Source: Pseudomonas umsongensis (GTDB lineage: Bacteria > Pseudomonadota > Gammaproteobacteria > Pseudomonadales > Pseudomonadaceae). Taken from it: a stretch of 64,000 nucleotides of DNA. The stretch's first letter is position 1, and every line of letters begins with the position of its first letter. Location: assembly GCF_002236105.1 (NCBI RefSeq), contig NZ_NIWU01000001.1, positions 1,116,001 through 1,180,000 of the forward strand. The letters are read 5' to 3'. Made by a program: the position numbers and the translations under genes. The notes under the pieces were generated by a model. The model searched no databases, was not told the origin of the DNA, and saw nothing but the letters and a program-made list of their open reading frames with translations. This document shows positions 17,048 through 25,453 of this stretch, one piece after another.

Positions 17048-17761
17048 TCAGTCGACAAGAGGCATCCAGCGACGAATGCGTCGCTCGAGCCGTCCCGACA
17101 GGTAGTTGGAAGCCAGCGTCACCGCGTAGTACAGCGCCGCGGCCGTGAGGTAGAACAACAGGTAATGACGCGTCGAACCCGCCCCTTGCCGGGCGGTGTA
17201 CAACAGTTCGTTGGTGCCGACCACGCTGATCAGGGCGCTGTCCTTGATCAGGTTGATCCACAGGTTGGCCATCCCCGCCATCGCATAGGGCGCCATGATC
17301 GGCAGCGTGACGCGCCGGAACAAAGCGAAGCCGTGCAGCCCGAAGGCCTTTGCCGCTTCGATCTGGCCGAAAGGAATGGCCTGGATCGCCGCCCGGAAAA
17401 TCTCCGAGGCGTAGGCGCCCTGCACCAGACCCAGCACCACGATCGCCGCCAGCGGGCCGCTGACGTTCACCGCGTCGTAACCCAGCGTTGCCATCAGTGC
17501 GTTGAGCAGCATGGATCCGACGTAGTACAGCAACAGGATCAGCAGCAACTCCGGCACCGCGCGAAACAAGGTGGTGTAACCGCGCGCCAGCGCCGCAATC
17601 GGCCTTGGCCCGCCCAACTTGAGGCAGGCCACGACCAGGCCGATGGCCAGCCCGAGTACGAAGGCCCCGGCGGAAATCTGCAGGGTCATCCATAAGCCCC
17701 TGAGCAGCGCCGCCCCCCATCCTTGCTCGCTGAAACCGATCAAATCGAACATAGCTGGCAT
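17048..17761 (-). CDS. Polar amino acid ABC transporter permease (HisQ-like)
   Basis: 237 aa, with about five membrane helices and the EAA loop (GQIEAAKAFGLHGFALFRRVTLP). ELLLILLLYYVGS and NLWINLIKDSALISVVG are typical of the HisQ/ArtQ branch. It is the first of the two permease genes. A REPIN separates it from the SBP gene and could limit read-through, giving more binding protein than permease. Confidence 0.9.
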   Translation of the reverse strand: MPAMFDLIGFSEQGWGAALLRGLWMTLQISAGAFVLGLAIGLVVACLKLGGPRPIAALARGYTTLFRAVPELLLILLLYYVGSMLLNALMATLGYDAVNVSGPLAAIVVLGLVQGAYASEIFRAAIQAIPFGQIEAAKAFGLHGFALFRRVTLPIMAPYAMAGMANLWINLIKDSALISVVGTNELLYTARQGAGSTRHYLLFYLTAAALYYAVTLASNYLSGRLERRIRRWMPLVD

Positions 17762-17802
17762 GTTGTTCTCCAGTCAGTGACCTTGAAGGCGCCACTTGCC
17801 CC

Positions 17803-17892
17803 TGTGGGAGCGGGCTTGCTCGCGAAAGCGGTATGCCATTTAGCGATGATGTCGACCGCCACACCGCCTTCGCGAGCAAGCCCGCTCCCACA
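17803..17892. repeat. REPIN, class 1 (SBP-permease gap)
   Basis: Two inverted REP arms TGTGGGAGCGGGCTTGCTCG and complement flank a 40-bp spacer. It lies in the operon between the binding-protein and permease genes, so it would fold in the mRNA. Confidence 0.9.
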
Positions 17893-17917
17893 TGGGATCC
17901 GTGTACAGATCTGGCTA

Positions 17918-18706
17918 TCAGAACGCCGGCTTCACGCTCGTGCCGAAGTAGCTTTGGGACAGGTCGTCATAATCCTTGCTCGCCAGCAGTTCCTGGATGG
18001 CTTTGTCGAGTTTGGCCTTGAGCTCGGTGTCGTCCTTGCGCAGGCCTGCGCCCACGCCCTTGCCGAAGATCGGGTCGTACGGCACGGCGCCGAGGTAATC
18101 CAGGTTGCTCTTGCTGGCATCCGGTGTCTTGACGAAGGCCGCCATGGCGGTGCCGTCGGCCATCATCAGGTCGAGGCGACCGGCGATCAGGTCGGCGTTG
18201 ACCGAATCCTGAGTGTCGTAATACTTCACGTCGGCGATTTTTTCGTAGTAGGTCTTCAGGTAGCTGGCGCTGACCGTGGAGTTCTGCACGCCGATGGTCT
18301 TGCCCTTGAGGTCGTCCGGGTATTTTTTGACGACAGCGTCCTTCGGTCCGACAACCGCCACCACGGAGTCGTAGTAGGCCTTGCTGAAAGCGATCTGTTT
18401 TTCCCGTTCTTCGGTCACCGACATCGAGGAAAAAATCACGTCGATTTTCTTTGCCAGCAACGACGGAATAATCCCGTCCCATGCCACTTCCTTGATCTCG
18501 CACTCGGCTTTCATTTCGCTGCACAGCTTGTGGATCAGGTCCACTTCAAAACCTTTCCATTCGCCGTTGGCCTGTTTCTCGGTGTACGGCGGATAGGGTT
18601 CGGCGGCGACCGCGAACCTGATCGGTTGTGCCTGCGCCGCGCTCATGCCAGCCAGCATTACAGCGGCCGCGCCGGTCAACCAGTTTGCCAAACGTCGATT
18701 TCCCAT
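17918..18706 (-). CDS. Polar amino acid ABC transporter substrate-binding protein
   Basis: 262 aa. A Sec signal peptide ends about residue 26 (MSAAQAQ), and the mature protein is periplasmic. IRFAVAAEPYPPYTEKQANGEWKGFEVDLI is the usual start of the type 3 SBP fold, and KKIDVIFSSMSVTEEREKQIAFS is the signature region. The start MGNRRLANWL (ATG 18704-18706) is preferred to the longer frame. GRLDLMMADGTAMA is present. Binding of a lysine/ornithine/arginine- or ectoine-like solute would fit the family. The operon context suggests an N-acylated or amino-acid-like ligand. Confidence 0.9.
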   Translation of the reverse strand: MGNRRLANWLTGAAAVMLAGMSAAQAQPIRFAVAAEPYPPYTEKQANGEWKGFEVDLIHKLCSEMKAECEIKEVAWDGIIPSLLAKKIDVIFSSMSVTEEREKQIAFSKAYYDSVVAVVGPKDAVVKKYPDDLKGKTIGVQNSTVSASYLKTYYEKIADVKYYDTQDSVNADLIAGRLDLMMADGTAMAAFVKTPDASKSNLDYLGAVPYDPIFGKGVGAGLRKDDTELKAKLDKAIQELLASKDYDDLSQSYFGTSVKPAF

Positions 18707-18732
18707 GGTTTTTGCCCCGTCTTTTGTTGTTT

Positions 18733-20238
18733 TTAGCGAGTTTGATGAGCGTTGACGAATTGCCGGCAACGCTCGCTGCGTGGGTGTACGAACACGTCGT
18801 CCGGCGTACCGGTTTCCTCGATCAGCCCTTGATGCAAAAAGGCGACTTTGGAGGAGACATCGCGGGCGAAGGCCATTTCATGGGTCACCAGGATCATGGT
18901 CCGGCCTTCCTCGGCGAGAGAGCGGATCACCCGCAGCACTTCCCCGACCAGTTCCGGGTCGAGTGCCGAGGTGGGTTCGTCGAACAGCATGACCTTGGGC
19001 CGCATGGCCAGGGCCCGGGCGATGGCCACCCGTTGTTGCTGCCCTCCGGAGAGAAAAGCCGGGTACTCGTTGCGCTTGGCCGCCAGCCCCACCCGTTCAA
19101 GCAAGGCTTCGGCGCGCTCGGTCGCCTCGGCCCGGCTTTCGCGCAGGACCTGGGTCGGCGCTTCGATGAGGTTTTCCAGGACCGTGCGATGGGGCCAGAG
19201 GTTGAAGTTCTGGAACACCATGCCCAGGCTCGAACGGATGCGCACCAGTTGCTTGGCATCAGACACCAACGGTGCGCCGGGGCGGGTGTGGTTCAAGTGA
19301 ATGCTTTCGCCATCTACCAGGATGCGTCCCTGGTCCGGGACTTCGAGCATGTTGATGCAGCGCAGCAAGGTGCTTTTGCCGGAGCCACTGGCGCCGATCA
19401 GCGAGATCACCTCGCCCTCGCGCGCCGTCAGGGACACGCCCTTGAGCACCTCGATGTTGCCGAAGCGTTTGTGCAGGCCTTCGACTTCGATCATGGTTCG
19501 CGCGGTGACCGGTTCGCTGACCGGCCTGCTCGTCACGCCGCTGACCACAGGCCGTGGTCCCTGGGTTTTCAACGCCAGGACAAAATCATGGATACGCTCG
19601 CAGGTCCTGGCCAACACCAGGGATTCGGCACGCGCCACCAGGGCGGGATCAGCGATGATCCAACCCATGTGCCAATCGGCCATTGGGTGGGATTTCGCCA
19701 GGCTACCCATCACCACACAACGCTCGGCCATGCCCGGCGCTACCGTGAGGCTCAGGTTCTGGTGCTGCAGTGTCAGGTCCTCATGGACTTCATCGATGAC
19801 CACCCACAGGTCATGGGCAATGGCGAGTCTGGCGATGGCTTGCATTGGTTCGTGCTTGAGCATCGCACTGGCCAGGAAAATTGCCCGGGTACGCGGGGTA
19901 ATCGCCTTGGCCAGCAGCGCTGCATCAATGGACGCCACCCGCACCAGCGTGGCGCCGCAGGCCTTGAGCGGCGCGTCGCCGGTCGGGTGCATCGGATCGA
20001 CGACAATCACCTCGTCCCCGGCGGCGAGCAGGCATTTCGACGTGATGAGCAAGGCGTCCTGCGCCCCTGTCAGCGTGATCACGTTTGTGGCGTTGAGTTC
20101 ACGCCCAAACAGCTTGCCGTAGTGCCCGGCGAGCGCTTCACGTAAAACCGGCCGATCGGTAAGTTCGCTGCCGTGGGGGTCATCAATAGCGGCTACGCCT
20201 TGTTCCGGGATCCGCTCAACAAAGGGTGAAAACCGCAT
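18733..20238 (-). CDS. Fusion: truncated class I/II aminotransferase domain + polar amino acid ABC ATPase
   Basis: 501 aa in one uninterrupted frame, start ATG 20236-20238 with CGAGGCACTGGC upstream. Residues 1-235 resemble the large domain of class I/II aminotransferases (compare AruH, 43311-44501). [18 protein letters not shown] (pyridine-contacting Asp149) and GSLAKSHPM with the PLP lysine (Lys182) are kept. The NxPxNPxG loop is replaced ([11 protein letters not shown]) and the small C-terminal domain is missing. Residues 248-501 are a complete ABC ATPase: Walker A GASGSGKS (282-289), Gln343, LSGGQ (396-400), Walker B VMLFDE (416-421), His453. It heads the transporter operon. The aminotransferase part may be a PLP or ligand sensor rather than an enzyme. 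Confidence 0.85.
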   Translation of the reverse strand: MRFSPFVERIPEQGVAAIDDPHGSELTDRPVLREALAGHYGKLFGRELNATNVITLTGAQDALLITSKCLLAAGDEVIVVDPMHPTGDAPLKACGATLVRVASIDAALLAKAITPRTRAIFLASAMLKHEPMQAIARLAIAHDLWVVIDEVHEDLTLQHQNLSLTVAPGMAERCVVMGSLAKSHPMADWHMGWIIADPALVARAESLVLARTCERIHDFVLALKTQGPRPVVSGVTSRPVSEPVTARTMIEVEGLHKRFGNIEVLKGVSLTAREGEVISLIGASGSGKSTLLRCINMLEVPDQGRILVDGESIHLNHTRPGAPLVSDAKQLVRIRSSLGMVFQNFNLWPHRTVLENLIEAPTQVLRESRAEATERAEALLERVGLAAKRNEYPAFLSGGQQQRVAIARALAMRPKVMLFDEPTSALDPELVGEVLRVIRSLAEEGRTMILVTHEMAFARDVSSKVAFLHQGLIEETGTPDDVFVHPRSERCRQFVNAHQTR

Positions 20239-20316
20239 GCCAGTGCCTCGTTCAAGATGAAGAAACGCAAGCCCGCAACCAGCCGGGAAAGAAGGTGAAA
20301 CGAACATAGTTCAAGC

Positions 20317-20330
20317 TGAACACTCGTTCA
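20317..20330. promoter_or_regulatory. Operator-like inverted repeat, site A
   Basis: TGAAC-ACTC-GTTCA, perfect 5-bp arms. It lies 79 bp upstream of the fusion-gene start. On the minus strand it reads TGAACGAGTGTTCA, nearly the same as sites at 50312 and 56853. This is a TetR-family-type operator by form. Confidence 0.55.
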
Positions 20331-20370
20331 ACAGAAAACTGATGGTGGTTCGCGTTCAGCGCAAACAGGT

Positions 20371-20399
20371 CGTTTTTACGATAGTCGCGACGTTTTTAC
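20371..20399 (+). promoter_or_regulatory. Direct repeat upstream of the efflux operon
   Basis: CGTTTTTAC occurs at 20371-20379 and again at 20391-20399, 20 bp apart (two helical turns). It lies about 80-105 bp before the outer-membrane lipoprotein gene. The spacing suits a response-regulator or activator site. Confidence 0.35.
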
Positions 20400-20476
20400 C
20401 TATTGCTTGGTAACGTCATGCAGAAGGCAAGCTGACGACTATGCTGCTGTGATGTCCTTTGGTTGGAAAACGCCCA

Positions 20477-22030
20477 ATGCAATCAGCTACATCCACGCGG
20501 ATGCGACGCCACCAGCTACTGCTGTTAGGCGTAGTGGTCCTCGGCGGTTGCGTACGACTGGGGCCGGACTTCCAGCCACCCGGCGAAGACTGGGTCGATC
20601 ACTGGAACACCCCGGCCCTTGAGCATGCCAGCCAACGCGGGGTGTACCCGGACACCCGCCAGTGGTGGCAAATTTTCGCCGACCCGGTGCTCGACCGGTT
20701 GATCGCCGAGTCGGATGCGCGCAATACCAGCCTGAAGATCGCTGGTTTGCGCGTGATGGAGGCCCGCGCGCAATTAGGCATCGCGCAAAGCGGGCGATAC
20801 CCGCAACTGCAGCAGATCAGCGCTGACAGCGTCTACATCAACCGCCATCAGTCCGGCGGAACCAACCCGGTAGACAGCCATTTCTGGCAACACAGCGCCG
20901 GATTCGATGTGGGCTGGGAACTGGATTTCTGGGGACGCTTCAGCCGTGCCATCGAAGCCGCCGATGCCAGCTACTTCGCGGCTGAGGCCAACTATGACGA
21001 CGTGCTGGTCCTGGTGCGGGCGCAGGTCGCCGACTCTTATTTCTTCCTGCGCACCACCGAGGCACGCTTGCGCGTCGCCAACGAAAACGCCCGCCAACAG
21101 CAGCGTAATTACGAGATCACCGAAAGACTGTTCAACAGCGGCCAGACCGCCGAACTTGACCTGCAACAAGCCAAGACCCAATACCTGGGCACGTTGAGCA
21201 CCATCCCCGTACTGGAAGATCAGCTGTCCCGCACCCGCAATGCCTTGGCCGTGTTGATCGGCCAACCACCCGGTGCGCTGCCGCTGGTAGTCGACAACAG
21301 CCAATTGATCCCGCTGGTCGATCGCGCCGTTTTGCAGGATGTCCCGGCCAATCTGCTGCTGCGCCGGCCCGATGTGCGTGCGGCCGAGCTGAACGTTGCG
21401 GCACAGTCGGCGCTGATCGGCGTCGCCGAAACCGATTTCTACCCGGCCCTGACGTTGCTCGGCGGCATCGTCTGGTCGACCGACACCTTGAGCGGAACGT
21501 CGCGCAGTCTCGACCTGATCGGCGGCCCGAGCCTGCGCTGGAACGTGTTCGACTATGGCCGCATCAGCAACAACGTGCGCGTGCAGGATGCGCGCTTGCA
21601 GCAGTTGATCGAAGCCTATCGCGACAAGGTGCGCCAGGCCGCACGCGAGGCGGATGACGCCGCCAACGGCCTGACCCGCGCCCTGCAACGTGAGCGCATC
21701 CTGCGCGATGCGGAAAAAGCCGCGCAACGCTCGCTGGCCTTGGCCAACACGCTCTACCGCGAAGGTTACTCGGATTTCCAACGGGTGCTGGATGCCCAAA
21801 GGGCACTGCTCGAACTGCAGGACAGCTACCTGCTCAGTCGAGGCGATGCGGTGAGCAATGTGATTGCCCTGTACAAGGCCCTGGGCGGCGGTTGGTACAG
21901 CGCCCAGCCCAAGGTCGATCGCGCCACGCGCCAGCAGATGGAACAACGCACCGACTGGGGCGACTTGCTCGCCGAGCCCCCGGCGCAGCAGCCCGCCTTC
22001 CCTTTGCCCAATCAGGTGAAAGAACCATGA
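20477..22030 (+). CDS. Efflux outer-membrane lipoprotein, NodT/OprM family
   Basis: 517 aa from MQSATSTRMRRHQ. The signal peptide ends in a lipobox (VVLGGC), so the protein is lipid-anchored and forms a trimeric outer-membrane channel. Two repeated TolC-like halves follow, with LGIAQSGRYPQL, SAGFDVGWELDFWGRF and RRPDVRAAELNVAAQ as family signatures. It is the first gene of a three-gene efflux operon, and its TGA overlaps the adaptor ATG. No RND pump is present; the inner-membrane partner is the DUF2955 protein. A TTG start at 20459 is possible but less likely. Confidence 0.9.
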   Translation: MQSATSTRMRRHQLLLLGVVVLGGCVRLGPDFQPPGEDWVDHWNTPALEHASQRGVYPDTRQWWQIFADPVLDRLIAESDARNTSLKIAGLRVMEARAQLGIAQSGRYPQLQQISADSVYINRHQSGGTNPVDSHFWQHSAGFDVGWELDFWGRFSRAIEAADASYFAAEANYDDVLVLVRAQVADSYFFLRTTEARLRVANENARQQQRNYEITERLFNSGQTAELDLQQAKTQYLGTLSTIPVLEDQLSRTRNALAVLIGQPPGALPLVVDNSQLIPLVDRAVLQDVPANLLLRRPDVRAAELNVAAQSALIGVAETDFYPALTLLGGIVWSTDTLSGTSRSLDLIGGPSLRWNVFDYGRISNNVRVQDARLQQLIEAYRDKVRQAAREADDAANGLTRALQRERILRDAEKAAQRSLALANTLYREGYSDFQRVLDAQRALLELQDSYLLSRGDAVSNVIALYKALGGGWYSAQPKVDRATRQQMEQRTDWGDLLAEPPAQQPAFPLPNQVKEP

Positions 22031-23148
22031 CTGAAGCCGCGCCTTCCCCCCAGCCCGCGCCGGCCGCCGCCGACCCGATGAAAAAAGGCATCAAGTGGGT
22101 CTTGCTGCTGATCGTCCTGAGCCTGGCCTGGTACCTGCTGGCTGACCGCTTCACACCCTATACCCAGCAGGCACGGGTGGGTGCGTTTGTGATTCCGGTG
22201 GCGGCGGAAGTCGCCGGCCGGGTGACACGTGTCAACGTGCGAAATAACCAGGATGTGAAAGCCGGCGAGGTGATTTTCGAGATTGACCCGCAGCCCTACC
22301 AGATCGCCGTGGATCGCGCGCGCGCCGACCTTGAATCCACCCGCCGGCAGATCGGCGCCAGCACCGCCGGTATCGCATCGGCGCAAGCCAGTCTGCGCGC
22401 GGCGCAGGCCAACGAACTCAAGGCGCGACAGGACAATCAGCGTCTTGAGGGCTTGTACCGCGAAGACCCCGGAACCATTTCCGTGCGCCTGCTGGAGGTG
22501 TCCCGCGCCAACCGCGAGGCAGCTGTCAGCCAGGTCGCCGCGGCCCGCGCCGAAGTGCAGCGCGCCCGTGAGCAGGAAGGCGGCAGCGAGGAAGACAACG
22601 CCCTGTTGCGCAGTGCCGCGACCGCCCTGTCGAAAGCCGAGCTGGACCTTTCCAACACACAGATTCGCGCCCGTTCGGCTGGCTTGATCACCGACCTGCG
22701 CACCGATGTCGGCCAATTCGCCGCAGCCGGCAACCCGGTGATGACACTGATCGCGATCCACGATGTGTGGATCAGCGCGGACATGACCGAGAACAACCTG
22801 GCGCTGGTCCGGCCCGAAACCCCGGTGTCGATCGCCCTCGACGCACTGCCCGGCGAAGTGTTCCAGGGTCGCGTGCGCAGTATCGGCTACGGCGTCAGTG
22901 TGGGTCAGCCGACCGCGCCCGGCAGCCTTCCCACGGTGCAGAACAGCCGTGACTGGCTACGCCCGGCCCAGCGTTTTCCGGTGGTCATCGAGTTTTCCCC
23001 CGAGTCACTGACCCTGCTCAAGGACAACCGCGCCATCCGTTCCGGCGGCCAGGCCGAAGTCATGGCCTTCCCTGCCGAAGGCAACGTGCTCAACCCGCTG
23101 GGCCGCTTGTTCCTGTGGCTGATGAGCTGGCTGTCGTATGCCTACTGA
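22027..23148 (+). CDS. HlyD/EmrA-type membrane fusion protein
   Basis: 373 aa. A single N-terminal membrane helix (WVLLLIVLSLAWYLLAD, about 25-41) anchors it in the inner membrane. A lipoyl half (VRNNQDVKAGEVIFEIDPQPYQ), a long helical hairpin (about 95-210), the second lipoyl half (IRARSAGLITDLRTDVGQFA) and a beta-barrel follow. It bridges the inner-membrane protein and the outer-membrane lipoprotein. Its start overlaps the upstream stop, and its end overlaps the DUF2955 start by 11 bp. The arrangement recalls aromatic-acid efflux systems such as AaeAB. Confidence 0.9.
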   Translation: MTEAAPSPQPAPAAADPMKKGIKWVLLLIVLSLAWYLLADRFTPYTQQARVGAFVIPVAAEVAGRVTRVNVRNNQDVKAGEVIFEIDPQPYQIAVDRARADLESTRRQIGASTAGIASAQASLRAAQANELKARQDNQRLEGLYREDPGTISVRLLEVSRANREAAVSQVAAARAEVQRAREQEGGSEEDNALLRSAATALSKAELDLSNTQIRARSAGLITDLRTDVGQFAAAGNPVMTLIAIHDVWISADMTENNLALVRPETPVSIALDALPGEVFQGRVRSIGYGVSVGQPTAPGSLPTVQNSRDWLRPAQRFPVVIEFSPESLTLLKDNRAIRSGGQAEVMAFPAEGNVLNPLGRLFLWLMSWLSYAY

Positions 23149-24160
23149 GCGCTCGCCCAGGGTGCAGCGCGCGCTGCGCCTGGCCTGTGGCACAGCGCTG
23201 TGCCTGGCCGCGAGTTTTGGCCTGGGCATGCCGATCCCCTTCCTGGCGCCGGTGCTGGGGGCATTGTTGCTGGTCAGCCTCAATCGCCCGTTGCCGTTCA
23301 AGGCCACCCTGGTGCTGGCGCTGACCGCGATGCTGACCACCGGCATCGGCCTGCTGTTGATCCCGCTCCTGCGTTACTACGCCTTCAGCGGCGTGCTGTT
23401 GATCGGCCTCGGCCTGCTGATGGTGTTTCGCTTTGGCCAGCGGGGTGGCAATAACCTGGTGGTGACCTTCCTGGTGATCGGCCTGACCATGATCCCGGCG
23501 GCCGGGGTCGCCGACTTCGGCCTGGCGGCAACGGTGATCAAGGCGTTGACCAGCGGCTTGCTCCTGGCGGTCCTGGTCGGCAGGGTCAGTCACTGGCTGT
23601 TCCCGGAACCCGCCAACGCCCCGACGCCCCCGCCCGCCCCGGCATTGTCTGAGACAGACGTCGACCGCGTCGCATTGCGCGCAACCCTGATCGTGATCCC
23701 AACCTTCCTGCTGGCACTGATCGACCCCGCCAGCTACCTGCCCATCGTCCTCAAGGCGGTGAGCCTGGGACAACAGAGTTCCAGCACCAACGCCCGCGAT
23801 GCCGCCCGCGAGCTGATTGGCTCGACCCTGCTCGGCGGCCTGCTGGCGATTGCGTTCTGGAGCGCACTGACGGTTTTCGTGCACCTGTGGATGTTCTTCC
23901 TGTGGATGCTGCTGTTCGCCCTGATCCTGGCCCGCAAGCTTTATGGCTTGAGTGCGGGCCGGTTCAGTCCTGGCTTCTGGCTTAATACCTTGATCACACT
24001 GATTATCCTGTTGGGGCAATCGGTTCAGGACAGCCTGGCGGGCAAGGACGTCTACACCGCCTTTGCGGTGCGCATGGGGTTGTTCATTGCGGTGACGTTG
24101 TATGCCTGCCTGATGGTGTATTTGCTGGACCAGCGACAAAAGACCAGTCTCCGGATTTAA
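23138..24160 (+). CDS. DUF2955 inner-membrane protein (FUSC-like efflux component)
   Basis: 340 aa with about nine or ten membrane helices and a basic N-terminus (TERSPRVQRALRLACGTAL). FLAPVLGALLLVSLNRPLPF is a typical DUF2955 stretch. The family is related to FUSC/aromatic-acid exporters and accompanies HlyD-type adaptors. With the adaptor and outer-membrane lipoprotein it forms a likely tripartite pump for an aromatic or phenolic compound. That would suit the neighbouring hydroquinone genes, but the substrate is inferred. Confidence 0.85.
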   Translation: MPTERSPRVQRALRLACGTALCLAASFGLGMPIPFLAPVLGALLLVSLNRPLPFKATLVLALTAMLTTGIGLLLIPLLRYYAFSGVLLIGLGLLMVFRFGQRGGNNLVVTFLVIGLTMIPAAGVADFGLAATVIKALTSGLLLAVLVGRVSHWLFPEPANAPTPPPAPALSETDVDRVALRATLIVIPTFLLALIDPASYLPIVLKAVSLGQQSSSTNARDAARELIGSTLLGGLLAIAFWSALTVFVHLWMFFLWMLLFALILARKLYGLSAGRFSPGFWLNTLITLIILLGQSVQDSLAGKDVYTAFAVRMGLFIAVTLYACLMVYLLDQRQKTSLRI

Positions 24161-24168
24161 ACATCCCC

Positions 24169-24282
24169 TGTAGGAGCGAGCATGCTCGCGATGGAGGCTC
24201 AGGCACCGCGGGGTGTCAGATGGCCAGCGTTTTCGTTCACGACCATCGTCGGAACGCCGCCCGGAGCATGCTCGCTCCTACA
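24169..24282. repeat. REPIN, class 2
   Basis: Arms TGTAGGAGCGAGCATGCTCG and complement flank a spacer. It follows the efflux operon and separates it from the convergent minus-strand gene, possibly acting as a two-way transcription end. Confidence 0.9.
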
Positions 24283-24292
24283 CGGGACGGGT

Positions 24293-24745
24293 TCACGGAT
24301 TGACCTGGTAACCCTTCCCCTGCAAGCAACTGGTATACGCCGTCGAGGTGTTCGCTGCATTGGTTTTCTCCTGCGCCCGACGCTCCTGGCGCTGGCGCGA
24401 GCCGCCGACCACGGCGCCCGCCGCCGCCGTTTCCTTGGCGCGGTTCTGCCGGTAGTCCTGCTTGGTATCGTCGTCGACACGATCATAGAACTCGTCATGC
24501 TGGCGGCCGCGTACCTGGGCACCAGCCGCACCGGCTGCTGCGCCTACTGCGGCGCCCTTGAGCCGTCCGCCAGAGGGCGTGGACGTGGTTGAGGTACTAC
24601 TGGCGGCGATGCTGTTGCATTCGTTGATGTCCAGTTGAGTCTGTTGCGAAGTCTGGCCCTTCAGCGGTACTACCGTCTGGGCCCATCCCTGGGCACTGCA
24701 AAATGACAGTGCGACGCACAGGCCGATGGGTGACAACCTTTTCAT
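24293..24745 (-). CDS. Secreted glycine-zipper protein
   Basis: 150 aa from MKRLSPIGLCVALSF. ATG 24743-24745 is preceded by ATCAGGAGATCATC, an ideal ribosome site; the longer frame has none. A signal peptide ends near AQGWAQ. A short glycine/alanine-zipper segment (GAAVGAAAGAAGAQV) and a second one (AAAGAVVGGSRQR) follow, then a coiled basic tail with a CLQGKGY end. Such proteins lodge in the outer membrane. It is downstream of the Rieske gene (43-bp gap) but is probably not part of the catabolic pathway. Confidence 0.75.
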   Translation of the reverse strand: MKRLSPIGLCVALSFCSAQGWAQTVVPLKGQTSQQTQLDINECNSIAASSTSTTSTPSGGRLKGAAVGAAAGAAGAQVRGRQHDEFYDRVDDDTKQDYRQNRAKETAAAGAVVGGSRQRQERRAQEKTNAANTSTAYTSCLQGKGYQVNP

Positions 24746-24788
24746 GATGATCTCCTGATGGGCGTGATTCACCCTGAAACAGTGTAGT

Positions 24789-25136
24789 TCACCCCTCCTC
24801 GCCCACCTCCATGACCAGACGATTATCCACCCAGCGCACCGGCACGGATTCCAGCGTCGCACCTTGGCACGGCCCATCGATACAGTGCCCGTCTTCAAAC
24901 CGAAACATCGCGCTGTGATGCGCGCACATCAGCACCTGGCCGCGATAGGTGCAGAATTCCTGCGGGCGATAGTCCAGTGGTACGGAAAAATGCGGGCAGC
25001 GGTTGATGTACACCCACACCTGCTCGCCCTGGCGCACCGCGACGAGGCCGGCGGGATGCAGTTGCTGGTGCTGCGGCAGGCCCAGGGCGCCGCCGTCGGC
25101 GATGTCTTGGAGGTGACACAAGGTGATGAGGGTCAT
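24789..25136 (-). CDS. hapI: Rieske [2Fe-2S] ferredoxin-like protein
   Basis: 115 aa, a complete small Rieske domain. Cys47-Pro-His49 and Cys71-Ala-His-His74 supply the two Cys and two His cluster ligands. It is the last gene of the hydroquinone operon, 2 bp after the YciI gene. From memory, P. fluorescens hap clusters also end their catabolic part with a ferredoxin (hapI). A likely job is keeping the iron of a ring-cleaving dioxygenase reduced. That role is inferred, and the symbol rests on gene order. Confidence 0.75.
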   Translation of the reverse strand: MTLITLCHLQDIADGGALGLPQHQQLHPAGLVAVRQGEQVWVYINRCPHFSVPLDYRPQEFCTYRGQVLMCAHHSAMFRFEDGHCIDGPCQGATLESVPVRWVDNRLVMEVGEEG

Positions 25137-25138
25137 GG

Positions 25139-25450
25139 TCAGCCCCGCAGTTCCGGGTTGCCGAGGCTCCAGTGCCAGGGACGAATCTGGATGCTCGAAA
25201 ACAGCCCGGCCTGGACGTAGGGATCGTCCTGGATAAACGATTCCACCTCGGACAGGCTGCCGGCTTCGATCACCAGCAGCGTGCCATTCATCGCCAGGCC
25301 CGCGTCATCAAGGGTCGGGCCTCCCAGGCGCACGACCACGCGGTGTGCATCGGTCCCACGCAAATGCGCCTGGTGGCTGGGCCGTAAGCGTTGGCGCAGG
25401 GCCAGGGAATCCGGGTGATCGGTGGCGAATACGGCAAAAAACTGGCCCAT
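25139..25450 (-). CDS. hapH: YciI-family protein
   Basis: 103 aa, ferredoxin-like alpha/beta fold typical of the YciI/YCII family. ATDHPDSLALRQRLRPSHQAHL and FIQDDPYVQAGLFSSIQIRPW carry the conserved His/Asp residues. It lies between the intradiol dioxygenase (3-bp gap) and Rieske genes. Family members occur in chloro- and nitro-aromatic pathways, and some are thought to dehydrate or isomerise ring products. The role here is not known. The symbol is by gene order only. Confidence 0.75.
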   Translation of the reverse strand: MGQFFAVFATDHPDSLALRQRLRPSHQAHLRGTDAHRVVVRLGGPTLDDAGLAMNGTLLVIEAGSLSEVESFIQDDPYVQAGLFSSIQIRPWHWSLGNPELRG

Positions 25451-25453
25451 GAT

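Noticed and set aside
18628..20145. A long plus-strand open frame (about 505 codons) opposite the fusion gene, and similar ones at 16277-17695, 29245-30624, 32872-34548, 41975-43504 and 43464-44927
   Set aside because: All lie antisense to genes with clear family matches, have biased Arg/Gln/His-rich composition and no ribosome sites. They are third-position GC shadows.
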